Shown here one piece after another: positions 1 through 8,570 of a stretch of 64,000 bases of DNA. The stretch comes from Alphaproteobacteria bacterium (GTDB taxonomy: Bacteria > Pseudomonadota > Alphaproteobacteria > Rhizobiales > Xanthobacteraceae): the NCBI GenBank assembly GCA_005884765.1, contig VAZV01000132.1, forward strand, positions 62,001 to 126,000, in the 5' to 3' direction. The notes beneath the pieces were generated by a model. It saw only the letters and a list, made by a program, of their open reading frames with translations. It did not search any database and had not been told where the DNA came from. Each line of letters opens with the position of its first letter. Within the stretch, counting starts at the first letter, position 1. The translations under genes were made by a program, and so were the position numbers.

Positions 1-179
1 AGCTGGGGCTCGGTTGCCCCATGACATTCGCGCAGAAGACTGCGCCGAATCTACGATTGAGCGAATCTTCGATTGAAAAGGACAGGCCTGGGACGAAACA
101 TGATCGCAGCGGCGAGCCGACTCCGATCGGATCAGCGTCGCGAACAGCAAAACGCCAGCGAAATCGCGTGCGCGCAAAG

Positions 180-664
180 GGCGATTTCGTGAGGCGATTC
201 AACGTGATTTGGGTCGTCCAGTCCCCAGGCGAAAAATATTTCGCTTAACCCGTCGGGCAAATCACTCCTAGAACTTTCGCCGTCTCGCCCAGTCGAGGGG
301 CGTTGGCCATCGTCACGAACGTTGGGCGGGATGCGATGGACGCTTTGGCTTCGCGAGACGAGCGATGCCTAAGGCGGACGGCAAAGCCGTGTGGTCCTGA
401 CGCCCCGACGCTGGCGTCAAGTTGGCGGAGCGATCCGCAAGCGATGGTGGCAATAAAGCCCGGTCACCAGGGAGAGCGCGTTATAAGCCGTAAACCATTG
501 CGCAGGGAAGGTCGGATTGTTTCGGCGAACCTGTGGCGACTACGCTCGTGTGCTTTTTTTCTGCACGCGAGGCTATGGGTGCGGCGAGCACCCGGCTTTC
601 CCTGCGCCCTTGTTTTTTCGAGGGTGATCGTAAGCAACGACTCGGGCGCATCGCGCCGCGGGAA
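180..664 (+). repeat. Long dispersed intergenic repeat, copy 1
   Basis: About 480 bp that align almost base for base, in the opposite orientation, with 42246-42735. Shared blocks include the stretch around 208-225, a GTCGGGCAAATC motif near 252, the segment around 310-345, and the run from about 385 to 500. Open frames inside it are not conserved between the copies, because indels shift them, so it is not a gene. I recall similar sequence as a common intergenic repeat in Bradyrhizobium; that is memory, not a search. Bases 1-179 to its left hold no gene I can support. Confidence 0.75.
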
Positions 665-716
665 TGCGGAGCTGCGTTTGCTGTTTGACAATTGAATAGG
701 AATGAGGATGCGACTG

Positions 717-1076
717 TCAGTTTCGTTGCGCGCTCCAATAGCCTGAGCAGCGCGCGTTGCCTGAATGGCCGCTCCACGTTCCACGGCCGGAATTGCCCAC
801 AAGTTTACCGGAGCCCGAGGCGTATTTGTCCTGAACGGTCACCGACGCGCGAACCGCGCCGGATCTCGCGACGTAGCCTCTGAACCTCACCAGATTCGGA
901 TGCGTTACAATTCCGTTGGAGATGTTGACCGAGAAATTGTAGGTCGGATCGCACGCGCCCCTTTGCGTCACAAAGAGAAGTTCCCACGAACCATCGTATA
1001 CCGAGCGAGCTTGCGCCGCGGAAGCCAACACGAGGCAACATGCGGCCGTCAGATAAAACAAAAGCTTTGTCTTCAT
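717..1076 (-). CDS. Small secreted protein of unknown function
   Basis: The protein is 119 aa. It starts with an ATG preceded by a good AGGAG site. The first 23 residues form a classical signal peptide (KTK, then a hydrophobic stretch ending in AQA), so it is probably periplasmic. The mature part is short, rich in Gly, Ser and Tyr, and has three cysteines (two, near residues 42 and 110, in the mature part) that could form a disulfide. Its GSWELLF and GTWSGHSG stretches resemble small beta-rich exported proteins common in Bradyrhizobium. I do not recognise a named family. It stands alone, with the long repeat downstream and no gene in the 326 bp upstream. Confidence 0.7.
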   Translation of the reverse strand: MKTKLLFYLTAACCLVLASAAQARSVYDGSWELLFVTQRGACDPTYNFSVNISNGIVTHPNLVRFRGYVARSGAVRASVTVQDKYASGSGKLVGNSGRGTWSGHSGNARCSGYWSAQRN

Positions 1077-1402
1077 CGCAACTCCTCCGAAGCGTCGTCA
1101 TGAATCTCGGGCCAACCTGCGCATGTTCGCGCGCCCGGGCCGGGATCACAACCACCGGAGGCATGAAGCAATGTGCTGGTTCAAATTTGCTCGTGTCGCC
1201 TGCGTCGCTTTTCCCGCGGTCCGACTTCAATCTGGTCGCGGTCACATCTTTGGACAATAGCGTCTCGGCACCTCTCACGTCATGTTGACGCGAGCTGAAG
1301 GACGGAAAACATGAGACGACGCGACTTGCGCCTTAACCAGAGGGTTGGGGTATCGGATAGGGGCGTTGGTCGGTGCGAGCGCATCGGCCATGGGCTAGCT
1401 CT
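1077..1402. other. Intergenic stretch without a recognised gene
   Basis: 326 bp between two leftward small genes. Open frames here are shadows with no plausible start or composition. No terminator hairpin with a T-run, tRNA or riboswitch was seen. It should hold the promoter of the secreted protein ending at 717. Confidence 0.5.
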
Positions 1403-1660
1403 TTAGCCGTATCCGTCCCCGAGCCCGTACTCCTGGTAGATCGTCAGTGGATCAAGATCGGGAAACAGCCTGCACTTGGCCTGGGCGAGATGCAGCGTGA
1501 CGGCCGCAGGCTCGCGGCCATTGGCGAGCAGCTTCCGGATGTCGTCCATATGCGCCCGCGGCTGGTGTTTTGGCGGAAGTTGCTCCAGCGCGACGAAAGC
1601 CGTTGCCAGCGCCTCGGTGACGACCCATTCGTCGTGGCCCGTGATTCCCTTCTTTGGCAT
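1403..1660 (-). CDS. Small conserved-looking hypothetical protein
   Basis: An 85-aa soluble protein with ordinary composition (acidic and basic residues interspersed, no signal peptide, no membrane span). The ATG follows a GGGG-containing leader. The middle (residues 20-70) looks mostly helical, with RAHMDDIRKLLANGREP in the centre. The other frames over this stretch are arginine-rich shadows, which supports this frame. I do not recognise the family. Confidence 0.6.
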   Translation of the reverse strand: MPKKGITGHDEWVVTEALATAFVALEQLPPKHQPRAHMDDIRKLLANGREPAAVTLHLAQAKCRLFPDLDPLTIYQEYGLGDGYG

Positions 1661-1992
1661 CGGCGCACCCCACGTCTTGTGGCCATTTCATTCTAGCGCG
1701 ATCGAGGCAGAACCGCCATCGAGCCTTTGGGCTGGCTCACGCCTGCGCGCCCCCGGGGTTCGGCGACGACTTCGTAACGGTTCCCGCCCGGCAGCCGCCG
1801 CCTGTGAAACAGCCGGCTTTGGCATTTTTCAGGCGCGGGCGCCTTGCATTGTCGCCGTCCCCGGTTAAAAGGCCGGAACGTCCATGCCATCCACACCGAG
1901 CCCAACCAACGCGGCGCGGGCAGAACATCCCCTTGCAAATTCCGGCTTCGTGTTGAATGCCGGCTGCCCCCATCCTCGGTTGGAGCATACGT
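1661..1992. other. GC-rich intergenic stretch, possibly structured
   Basis: 332 bp between divergent genes. It holds several short self-complementary stretches, for example CCGGTTAAAAGGCCGG near 1861, and GC-rich runs. Reading frames through it have shadow-like composition. I could not match it to a tRNA, tmRNA, 6S RNA, RNase P RNA or riboswitch that I know. Confidence 0.35.
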
Positions 1993-2367
1993 ATGAGACT
2001 TCTGAGCTTCGTCTACCGCTTCATCTCGAACTTCGCATTTCTGGCGGTAGTCTATTTCAGCCTGAACTTCATGGAGAAGTATCATAACCGGGCGATCATC
2101 GCGATTCTCGTGCTGATCTATACCGGCATGCGGGCAGTCTCGACGTTGCGGTCGTTTTATTTCTTCCAGAAGATCGAGCGGCTGGAGGTCGAGACACGGC
2201 GCCTGATGGCGACCGCCGCGGACAGCGCCGGGATAACCCCCGCCCGCAAGCAGGCCGTCGGCGACGTCAGCGGGCTGCGCCGCGACGCCGAGATGAAGGC
2301 TTACATGGATCTGTTCTTCCTCGCCTGCATCGTGCTGCTCTGCGTCGCCAAGATCGTGACCGAGTAG
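1993..2367 (+). CDS. Small membrane protein, unknown function
   Basis: 124 aa from an ATG with a GGAG site about 8 nt upstream. The upstream in-frame start at 1957 would add 12 residues but has no ribosome site. Two hydrophobic segments at the N-terminus (about residues 8-22 and 32-46) and one at the C-terminus (about 105-120) flank a charged cytoplasmic-looking middle (KIERLEVETRR). It lies beside the divergent SGNH hydrolase and carbamoyltransferase genes, but nothing ties it to them functionally. Family not recognised. Confidence 0.7.
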   Translation: MRLLSFVYRFISNFAFLAVVYFSLNFMEKYHNRAIIAILVLIYTGMRAVSTLRSFYFFQKIERLEVETRRLMATAADSAGITPARKQAVGDVSGLRRDAEMKAYMDLFFLACIVLLCVAKIVTE

Positions 2368-2378
2368 TTGAAAACGAT

Positions 2379-3521
2379 TCAAGGCAGCAGCCGTTTTTCC
2401 AGCTCCTCAAACATCATGCGGTTGCCGGCCGCGGAGAAATGGTCGTCGCCGAGGATATAGAGGTGTTCGTACCAGTCCTTGTCATTGTCGGCCGCCGCGA
2501 AGAATACCGGAAACAGGTTGACGAACGCCTTGCAACGCATAGGGCAGAAATCACGCCACAGCGCGACCTGGCGGCTGTCGCGGTCATCCTGGGCGATTTG
2601 CTGGGCCCAGGGATAGACGACGATCGTGAGCGGGATGCCGCGGTCCGCCAACAGGTCCGAAAGCTTCGTCATGTTTTGCAGTGATCGCGCGATGCCGCCG
2701 TCGACCCCAAGCGGACGATGTCTGGTGGGATCGGGTGACTTGGTCGTCCAGCCGATCCGATTGTGATCGTTCTCGATCGCTCGCCGCCGGTTTCCGAGCG
2801 CGGATTGAATCCATCGCTTGACGGTGAGCCGCACCCGGTTGGTGACGACGAAATGATCGATGAAGAAATCTCGCTTGATCGCGGGTTCCGGTGTGGCGCC
2901 CGGCGGCGTCGTGCAAAGGCTGTGATATTTCGGGTCGTCGTCGATGCAGAAGTAGGAGGTCGCTTCATCTTCCACGTCTGAACTATCGGATAACAGCACG
3001 ACCTCGTCGAACTGCAACCCACGCTCGAGCAGATATTTGATCTTCCTGTAGTAGATGCTGGGGGAATAGGACGCGACGCCGGCGTTGAGGAATTCGACTT
3101 TCTCGGCGCGTTCGTGGCCCGCGCGATCGAGCAGACCGGCAAAAGAATTATCGAAGGTCATTCCGATGCCTTCGACAAACGAATCTCCCATCAACAGAAT
3201 CCGGCGCGAGCTCGATTTCAGCGGCACGTCGCGCACCGCGGAATCCTTGAAGCCGAAGTTGTTGGTGATCAGGCGGTAGCGCGCCTCGCCCCAGATGTCG
3301 TAGCCGTCGAAATTGGCCGCTAAGCCGTGATCGTAGACGGGCTCGGCGATGCGCGCCGAGCGTGCCTTTTCCTGGCCCATCGTGAAGGCGGAATAGAGGA
3401 AGTCGAACAGAAGAAACAGCGCCAGGCAGTACAGTACCAGCGTCGTGTTGATGAGAAGGCGCCTTGCCGTGAAATAGGCCTTGCTCGAGGCCCGCGCGCG
3501 CGAAGAAAGGCTGTCCGGCAT
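2379..3521 (-). CDS. Membrane-anchored SGNH/GDSL-type hydrolase
   Basis: 380 aa. One N-terminal membrane span (about residues 20-45) precedes a periplasmic SGNH fold. The block I nucleophile is in ILLMGDSFVEGIGM and the block V Asp/His pair is in LGDDHFSAAGN near the C-terminus. Proteins of this kind act as O-acetylesterases or O-acyltransferase partners on polysaccharides. The chosen ATG (3521) has AGGA at good spacing; an ATG 12 nt further upstream is also possible. It is divergent from the SxtJ/DUF5989/carbamoyltransferase genes, and together they look like a glycan- or metabolite-decorating locus (inference). The substrate cannot be read from the sequence. Confidence 0.8.
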   Translation of the reverse strand: MPDSLSSRARASSKAYFTARRLLINTTLVLYCLALFLLFDFLYSAFTMGQEKARSARIAEPVYDHGLAANFDGYDIWGEARYRLITNNFGFKDSAVRDVPLKSSSRRILLMGDSFVEGIGMTFDNSFAGLLDRAGHERAEKVEFLNAGVASYSPSIYYRKIKYLLERGLQFDEVVLLSDSSDVEDEATSYFCIDDDPKYHSLCTTPPGATPEPAIKRDFFIDHFVVTNRVRLTVKRWIQSALGNRRRAIENDHNRIGWTTKSPDPTRHRPLGVDGGIARSLQNMTKLSDLLADRGIPLTIVVYPWAQQIAQDDRDSRQVALWRDFCPMRCKAFVNLFPVFFAAADNDKDWYEHLYILGDDHFSAAGNRMMFEELEKRLLP

Positions 3522-3670
3522 CCGTTCCTGCATTCCCGTGTTCTACCGGCTAGTATTGATGTTCCAGTACTACCGCGATCGGGCCGAAACAGACCAAAAA
3601 AAGCCGGCGACCTCGCCGCGCATACCTGATAAAGCACGGCGAGTATCATGGGGTCTTGTCGGCAGTTCTC

Positions 3671-4096
3671 ATGAAGCAGTCAACCCATGAGGTTTTCACC
3701 CGGGACGAGGTGGCACAGCCCGGGTCCGACCGCACGTTCGGCCTCGTTATGGCCGGCGCGTTGGCGCTGGTGAGCCTGCTCAACGGCTGGCATCTCGGCC
3801 GCGTGTGGCCGTGGACTTTGGTGGCTTCGGTGCTGTTGCTGATCGCGGCACTCTCGTGGCCGTCGTCGCTGCATCCGCTCAACCGGTTGTGGATGAAGTT
3901 CGGCCTTATCCTGCATCGAATAGTCAATCCGATCGTGATGGGCCTTGTGTTCTATGGCACGATTTTTCCCACTGCCCTTGTGATGCGGGCGCGGGGAAGG
4001 GATTTGCTGCGGCTCAAGCGCGAGGCTGGTGCGCAGAGCTACTGGATCGCGCGCGTTCCGGGACCCGCGCCGGAAACCATGAGAGATCAGTTCTGA
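3671..4096 (+). CDS. SxtJ-family membrane protein
   Basis: 141 aa with three predicted membrane spans (around residues 25-42, 48-63 and 85-105) and a conserved basic C-terminal tail (RDLLRLKREAGAQSYW). It resembles the SxtJ family, small membrane proteins that travel with NodU/TobZ-type carbamoyltransferases, for example in saxitoxin clusters; their role is not known. Its stop overlaps the start of the next gene by one base (TGATG), so the two are translationally coupled. A TTG at 3656 is an alternative start. Confidence 0.75.
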   Translation: MKQSTHEVFTRDEVAQPGSDRTFGLVMAGALALVSLLNGWHLGRVWPWTLVASVLLLIAALSWPSSLHPLNRLWMKFGLILHRIVNPIVMGLVFYGTIFPTALVMRARGRDLLRLKREAGAQSYWIARVPGPAPETMRDQF

Positions 4097-4248
4097 TGAT
4101 CGATTTTGTCGCCGAGTTGTGGCGCTTCATGCGCGTGCGCAAGAAATTCTGGCTGCTGCCGATCCTGATCATGATGGTGGTATTCGGAGGTCTCGTCGTG
4201 CTGACGAAGGGATCCGTATTCGCGCCGTTCATCTACACACTGTTCTGA
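4096..4248 (+). CDS. DUF5989-type small membrane protein
   Basis: 50 aa: a short amphipathic basic N-terminus (ELWRFMRVRKKFWLLP), one membrane span, and the C-terminal motif APFIYTLF. This pattern matches the tiny DUF5989 proteins that sit between SxtJ and carbamoyltransferase genes. It overlaps the preceding stop by one base and ends 6 bp before the carbamoyltransferase start, so it belongs to a three-gene operon. A function in anchoring or partnering the carbamoyltransferase is inference from position only. Confidence 0.75.
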   Translation: MIDFVAELWRFMRVRKKFWLLPILIMMVVFGGLVVLTKGSVFAPFIYTLF

Positions 4249-4254
4249 GAAGGC

Positions 4255-6084
4255 ATGCGCATTCTCGGCATCTCTGCGTTCTATCACGACAGCGCCGCCG
4301 CGCTGGTCGAGGACGGTCGCATCGTCGCCGCCGCACAGGAAGAACGTTTCACACGCAAGAAGCACGACCCGTCGTTTCCAATGCATGCGATCGGCTACTG
4401 TCTGGAAGCCACGGGCGCAAGGCTTTCCGACATCGACCATGTCGTTTTCTACGACAAGCCGTTCCTGAAATTCGAGCGGCTGCTCGAGACCTATATCGCG
4501 ATGGCGCCGGCAGGCTTCCGCTCCTTCCAGATGGCGATCCCGCTGTGGCTGAAGGAAAAGCTGTTCCAGAAGAGCCTGTTGCGAAAGAAGCTTGGGGAAT
4601 TCGATGAGGAGTTCGATGGTGCGAGGCTGCTTTTCACCGAACATCATTTGAGCCATGCAGCCTCGGCCTTCTATCCGTCGCCGTTCGACAAGGCCGTGGT
4701 TCTCACCATGGACGGTGTCGGTGAATGGGCGACGACATCGGCCGCTCTAGGTGAGGGCAACCGTCTTGAGATCTTCCAGGAGATTCACTTTCCGCATTCG
4801 CTTGGTCTGCTTTATTCAGCCGTGACCTATTACACCGGCTTCAAGGTCAACTCCGGCGAATACAAGGTGATGGGGCTTGCGCCGTACGGCCAGCCGAAAT
4901 ACGCGCAGCTCATTCTCGATCACCTGATCGATCTGAAGCCGGACGGATCGTTTCGGCTCGACATGTCCTATTTCGACTATTGCACCGGGCTCACCATGAC
5001 CAACGAGCGGTTTGCAAAACTGTTCGGCCAGCCGGTGCGCACGCCCGATCAGTTGCTGACTTCGTTCCACATGGATGTTGCCGCCTCTATTCAGGCGGTG
5101 CTCGACGAAGCGGTGCTGCGCCTGACGCGCAGCCTCGCCAGCAAGACCGGCGCCCGCAATCTCTGTCTTGCGGGGGGCGTGGCGCTCAATTGTGTTGCCA
5201 ACGGCAAGGTGCTGCGCGACGGCAAGTTCGACCGGATCTGGATTCAACCGGCGGCCGGTGATGCCGGCGGCGCGGTCGGTGCTGCGTTCGCAGCCTACCA
5301 TCAGTTCAGGGGCGAGCTACGCAGCGCTGCGGCCAGCGATGGGATGTCGGGCGCGTTTCTCGGTCCGCAATTCTCGCAAAGCGAGATCGAGCGAAGGCTC
5401 ACCGCGGTCGGCGCGCGTTTTACCGTATTGAGTGAAAACCAAATGGTCGAGGCGACGGCGAAGGCGCTGTCCGATCAGCTTGCGGTCGGCTGGTTTCAGG
5501 GCCGGATGGAATTCGGCCCGCGCTCGCTCGGCGCACGCTCGATCCTCGGCGATCCCCGCTCGCCCGCGATGCAGAAGAACCTCAACCTCAAGGTCAAGTA
5601 CCGCGAGAGCTTCCGTCCCTTCGCGCCGGCGGTGCTGCGCGAGGATGTTGCGGACTGGTTCGAACTCGATTCGGACAGCCCCTACATGCTGATCGTCGCC
5701 GATGTCAGGGACGACAAGCGGCGCGCTATGAGCGCGCAGGAGCAGGCATTGTTCGGGATCGACAAATTGAACGTTTCACGTTCGGAAATCCCCGCCGTGA
5801 CCCATGTCGATTACTCCGCCCGCATTCAGACCGTGAGTGCGGACACCAACCCGCTGTTCCACCGGTTGTTGCAGCGGTTCAAGGCGCTGAGTGGATGCCC
5901 CGTGCTCGTCAATACCAGCTTTAACGTGCGCGGCGAGCCGATCGTGTGTACGCCGGAAGATGCCTTCCGTTGCTTCATGGGTAACGAACTGGATGTCCTG
6001 GTCGTCGGCAACTGCGTGCTCAACAAATCCGAACAGGACTCTGCCCTCAAGCAGGACTACAGCTCGGCTTTCGAGCTTGACTAG
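4255..6084 (+). CDS. Carbamoyltransferase, NodU/TobZ family
   Basis: 609 aa, full length for the family, starting at an ATG preceded by AGAAGG. It transfers a carbamoyl group from carbamoyl phosphate through a carbamoyl-adenylate to a hydroxyl of a sugar or natural product. Seen in order: the N-terminal Kae1-like ATPase part with AFYHDSAAAL (residues 8-17), EHHLSHAASAFY (129-140), the GDGVGEW-like loop near 152, AGGVALNCVAN (305-315), GDAGGAVGAA (334-343), then the YrdC-like C-terminal lobe with GRMEFGPRSLGARS (415-428) and a PVLVNTSFN stretch. The acceptor is unknown; SxtJ and DUF5989 lie upstream in the operon. This is not necessarily a nodulation gene: no other nod gene is in the window. 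Its stop overlaps the convergent deacetylase stop. Confidence 0.92.
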   Translation: MRILGISAFYHDSAAALVEDGRIVAAAQEERFTRKKHDPSFPMHAIGYCLEATGARLSDIDHVVFYDKPFLKFERLLETYIAMAPAGFRSFQMAIPLWLKEKLFQKSLLRKKLGEFDEEFDGARLLFTEHHLSHAASAFYPSPFDKAVVLTMDGVGEWATTSAALGEGNRLEIFQEIHFPHSLGLLYSAVTYYTGFKVNSGEYKVMGLAPYGQPKYAQLILDHLIDLKPDGSFRLDMSYFDYCTGLTMTNERFAKLFGQPVRTPDQLLTSFHMDVAASIQAVLDEAVLRLTRSLASKTGARNLCLAGGVALNCVANGKVLRDGKFDRIWIQPAAGDAGGAVGAAFAAYHQFRGELRSAAASDGMSGAFLGPQFSQSEIERRLTAVGARFTVLSENQMVEATAKALSDQLAVGWFQGRMEFGPRSLGARSILGDPRSPAMQKNLNLKVKYRESFRPFAPAVLREDVADWFELDSDSPYMLIVADVRDDKRRAMSAQEQALFGIDKLNVSRSEIPAVTHVDYSARIQTVSADTNPLFHRLLQRFKALSGCPVLVNTSFNVRGEPIVCTPEDAFRCFMGNELDVLVVGNCVLNKSEQDSALKQDYSSAFELD

Positions 6085-7505
6085 CGCTTCTTGAGGCTTG
6101 CCACGTGAACCGGACGCCGCTGCGGCTTACCCGCATGCGCCTGATGTTTTGGCGCGCCGTGGCTGGCATGTGCGACCCGAGTGGCGTGGCGGGCTCCACG
6201 CGTCAGGCGCGTCCTTGCACCGCTGCCATGTTTGGCCGCGGCCGCGGCAACAGCGCGCTCGGAATGACCGACCTCGGTGGACGCCTGTTTTGACTGACCT
6301 TCGGCTTGTGGCTCGGTCGCGATTTCGGCTCGGCGCGACCGCGACGATTCGAAAGCGGCGCGCGCGTCGCCGGGTACCTCGAACAGGCGCTCCCCCGGCA
6401 CCGGCAACGTAGTGGCAGCGTCCTGCATCGGCGGCTCGGTCAGCCGCGGCCAGGGTGGCTCGCGCGGCAGCGGCACGTTTTGCACAACCCGCCTGGCGCG
6501 ATCGAACGGTTCGGCGGAACGAAACAGCTCTCCATCCGGTGCATCGAAATTCGGCAGCACGGGCGCTGCGAACGCTTGCGCCTCGGTAAAAGCGAAACTG
6601 GGGATTTTCGGCCAATGCGCGATCGGCACATTCTCCGAAGGTGGATGCAATTGCCATTGCACCGGATCGGTCGGCGTCGCCGGGCGCTGCGGCGTCGCCG
6701 GCACCACGTGCACGATGTGATAGCCGCGCACCTTCATCTCGTGCAGGATCCTCGGCAAAGCCGCAGCCGTGCGCGCCTGGATGTCGTGCAGCAACAGGAT
6801 GCCCTTGCCGGTCTCCTCCAGCCGCTTGATCGCGAGATCAGAGACGCGCGACGAAGAAATGTGGTGCCAGTCATCGGCCAGAAAATCAGCGCTCCAGACC
6901 TGGATGCCACGCGACGCCAGATATTCTTCGACGCCTTCGGCGCGAAGCAGGCCTGGAATCCGGAAGAACGGCGCGACCATGGTGGGATCGCTGAGCGCCG
7001 CCGACACTGATGCAATCCCCCCATCGATCTCCTGCCTGGCCTTTTCGATCGGCATGCGATCCATCGTCAGCGGGTGATCCTGGGTATGCGTGCCAATCGT
7101 GTGACCGGCGGCGGCGAGCTTACGCACCCCTTCCGGATTGGCTAGCGCCTGTTGACCGATGGTAAAGAAAGTCGCTTTCACACAATTGTCGGCGAGGACC
7201 TGCAACACCTGGTTGCTGTTGCGGGGCAACGGCCCGTCATCAAAGGTCAGCACCACCTCGTGGTCCCGAAGCGGCAATGTCTCCGGATATTGCATGGTGC
7301 CGATCCGCGGATGCTCGCGTGGATCGACCACCAGCGTGCGCGAGGTGCCGATCGCATCGGGGTGCCCGGGACAGTCGGCGGCGGATGCACTCTGCGCGGC
7401 GAGGCCCAGGAGCAACCCCAAGCATAAGGGTAATCCCAGGCAAAGCGCGCTCGATCGTCGCGCGCGGTACCGAAAAGAGCCGTCAAGAGAGCCGTCACCA
7501 GTCAT
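6081..7505 (-). CDS. Secreted polysaccharide deacetylase with long basic tail
   Basis: 474 aa with an N-terminal signal peptide ending in ASAAD. The NodB-homology domain (about residues 60-270) shows TFDDGP, the metal-binding GTHTQDH, FFRIPG and a late LLHD motif, all expected of a CE4-family metal-dependent deacetylase. After it come about 200 residues of low-complexity sequence, Pro/Glu-rich at first and then very rich in Arg, His, Ala and Lys to the end. The domain is paralogous to the next gene upstream. ATG 7505 has a GGACGG site; a GTG at 7532 is possible. The stop overlaps that of the carbamoyltransferase by 4 bp. Chitin, peptidoglycan or exopolysaccharide could be the substrate. Confidence 0.85.
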   Translation of the reverse strand: MTGDGSLDGSFRYRARRSSALCLGLPLCLGLLLGLAAQSASAADCPGHPDAIGTSRTLVVDPREHPRIGTMQYPETLPLRDHEVVLTFDDGPLPRNSNQVLQVLADNCVKATFFTIGQQALANPEGVRKLAAAGHTIGTHTQDHPLTMDRMPIEKARQEIDGGIASVSAALSDPTMVAPFFRIPGLLRAEGVEEYLASRGIQVWSADFLADDWHHISSSRVSDLAIKRLEETGKGILLLHDIQARTAAALPRILHEMKVRGYHIVHVVPATPQRPATPTDPVQWQLHPPSENVPIAHWPKIPSFAFTEAQAFAAPVLPNFDAPDGELFRSAEPFDRARRVVQNVPLPREPPWPRLTEPPMQDAATTLPVPGERLFEVPGDARAAFESSRSRRAEIATEPQAEGQSKQASTEVGHSERAVAAAAAKHGSGARTRLTRGARHATRVAHASHGAPKHQAHAGKPQRRPVHVASLKKR

Positions 7506-7667
7506 GACGCACCGTCCGCATTGCACCCGCACCCGCCGGCGTCACTTGCCCTCCATTGCCGAACGTTCGTCTCGCAGCTTGCGGCAATGGGCTCACGGGT
7601 TCCAGGATAGCGATTATTGCATGCGGCGTTGTGAACATAGCCTTAACGGCCGACTTCCACCCAGGTT

Positions 7668-8486
7668 TTAGAGTGCCCCGCTCAGGTCAGTTGCGGACGT
7701 GCCCGGAACGACATGCACTATGTGATAGTGGTTGTCCCGGAGATAACGCAAAAAAGCCGGCAGCATGGCAGCGGTTCTCGCCTGGGGGTCGTGCAGCAGG
7801 ATGATCCCCTTGCGGGCTACCTTCAGCCGGTCGACCAGGAGCCTTAATTCGTACTTCGGCGTCATTTTGTTCCAGTCGCCGGCCCACAAATCGGTCCCGA
7901 ACACGACGATGCCGCGCGATTGCAGGAGATCGAGAGTTGCCTGGGTCGTCTCAAAACCAGGAAAACGAAAGAATGGTGTTGACGGGGTCGTGGTCTCGAC
8001 CCCGTGAAGCGCCATCTCGACCGCTGAGATGCCGTGATCGATTTGCTCCACGGCGTCCGCGGGCGGCATGTGCATCAGGCCGAAATGGGTCCAGGTATGA
8101 TGTCCGATCGTGTGCCCTGCGGCCGCGATCCGCCGCGCCAGCTCTGGATGTTCGGAAGCTGGCTTGCCGATCAGAAAGAAGGTCGCGTGCACGCATTCCC
8201 GCGCCAGGGCGGCCAATACCTTCGGCGTCGTCGGCGGCCATGGGCCATCATCGAAGGTCAGCACCACCTCGTGGTCCCGGAGCGGCAAGGTTTGTGGAAA
8301 ATTCTTCAGCCCCACGCGCGGGTAGGTGGCCGCGTCGACGGCAAGGATACGCGAAGTGCCAAGCGTCCCCTTGCGCGGACAGTCCGCCGCCCGGGCCGTC
8401 GCCGTCCACGCCACCGAAGCGGCGAGGCCAACCACGACCGCGTTGATGAGTGTCCGGACCCGTTTCTGCTCGTACATATTTATCAT
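7668..8486 (-). CDS. Secreted polysaccharide deacetylase
   Basis: 272 aa with a signal peptide (about 33 residues, ending in ARAAD) and a single NodB-homology CE4 domain. TFDDGP, GHHTWTH (the metal-binding histidines), FFRFPGF and ILLHDPQ are all present. The DCP...GTSR...PLRDHEVVLTFDDGP layout is shared with the paralogue downstream, which points to a tandem duplication. It lacks the basic tail of its neighbour. It is probably periplasmic or extracellular. The 160-bp gap between the two shows no clear terminator, so they may be co-transcribed. Confidence 0.87.
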   Translation of the reverse strand: MINMYEQKRVRTLINAVVVGLAASVAWTATARAADCPRKGTLGTSRILAVDAATYPRVGLKNFPQTLPLRDHEVVLTFDDGPWPPTTPKVLAALARECVHATFFLIGKPASEHPELARRIAAAGHTIGHHTWTHFGLMHMPPADAVEQIDHGISAVEMALHGVETTTPSTPFFRFPGFETTQATLDLLQSRGIVVFGTDLWAGDWNKMTPKYELRLLVDRLKVARKGIILLHDPQARTAAMLPAFLRYLRDNHYHIVHVVPGTSATDLSGAL

Positions 8487-8570
8487 TGCGCCAGGCGACG
8501 CCCATTGGGTAATGCGTGAAGCGACAACTCAGACGAGTTGAACCATTCTGTCAACGGGGCGAGGCGTGGC

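Noticed and set aside
303-695. Open frame within the long repeat
   Set aside because: The corresponding frame in the second copy is shifted and differs at the ends, so the sequence is not under protein-coding selection.
4255-6084. Reading the carbamoyltransferase as a nodulation gene (NodU)
   Set aside because: No other nod gene and no nod box is present; the SxtJ/DUF5989 setting points to another acceptor.
7668-8486. Reading the deacetylase as NodB
   Set aside because: It has a signal peptide and a CE4 domain but is not in a nod cluster; NodB is cytoplasmic.
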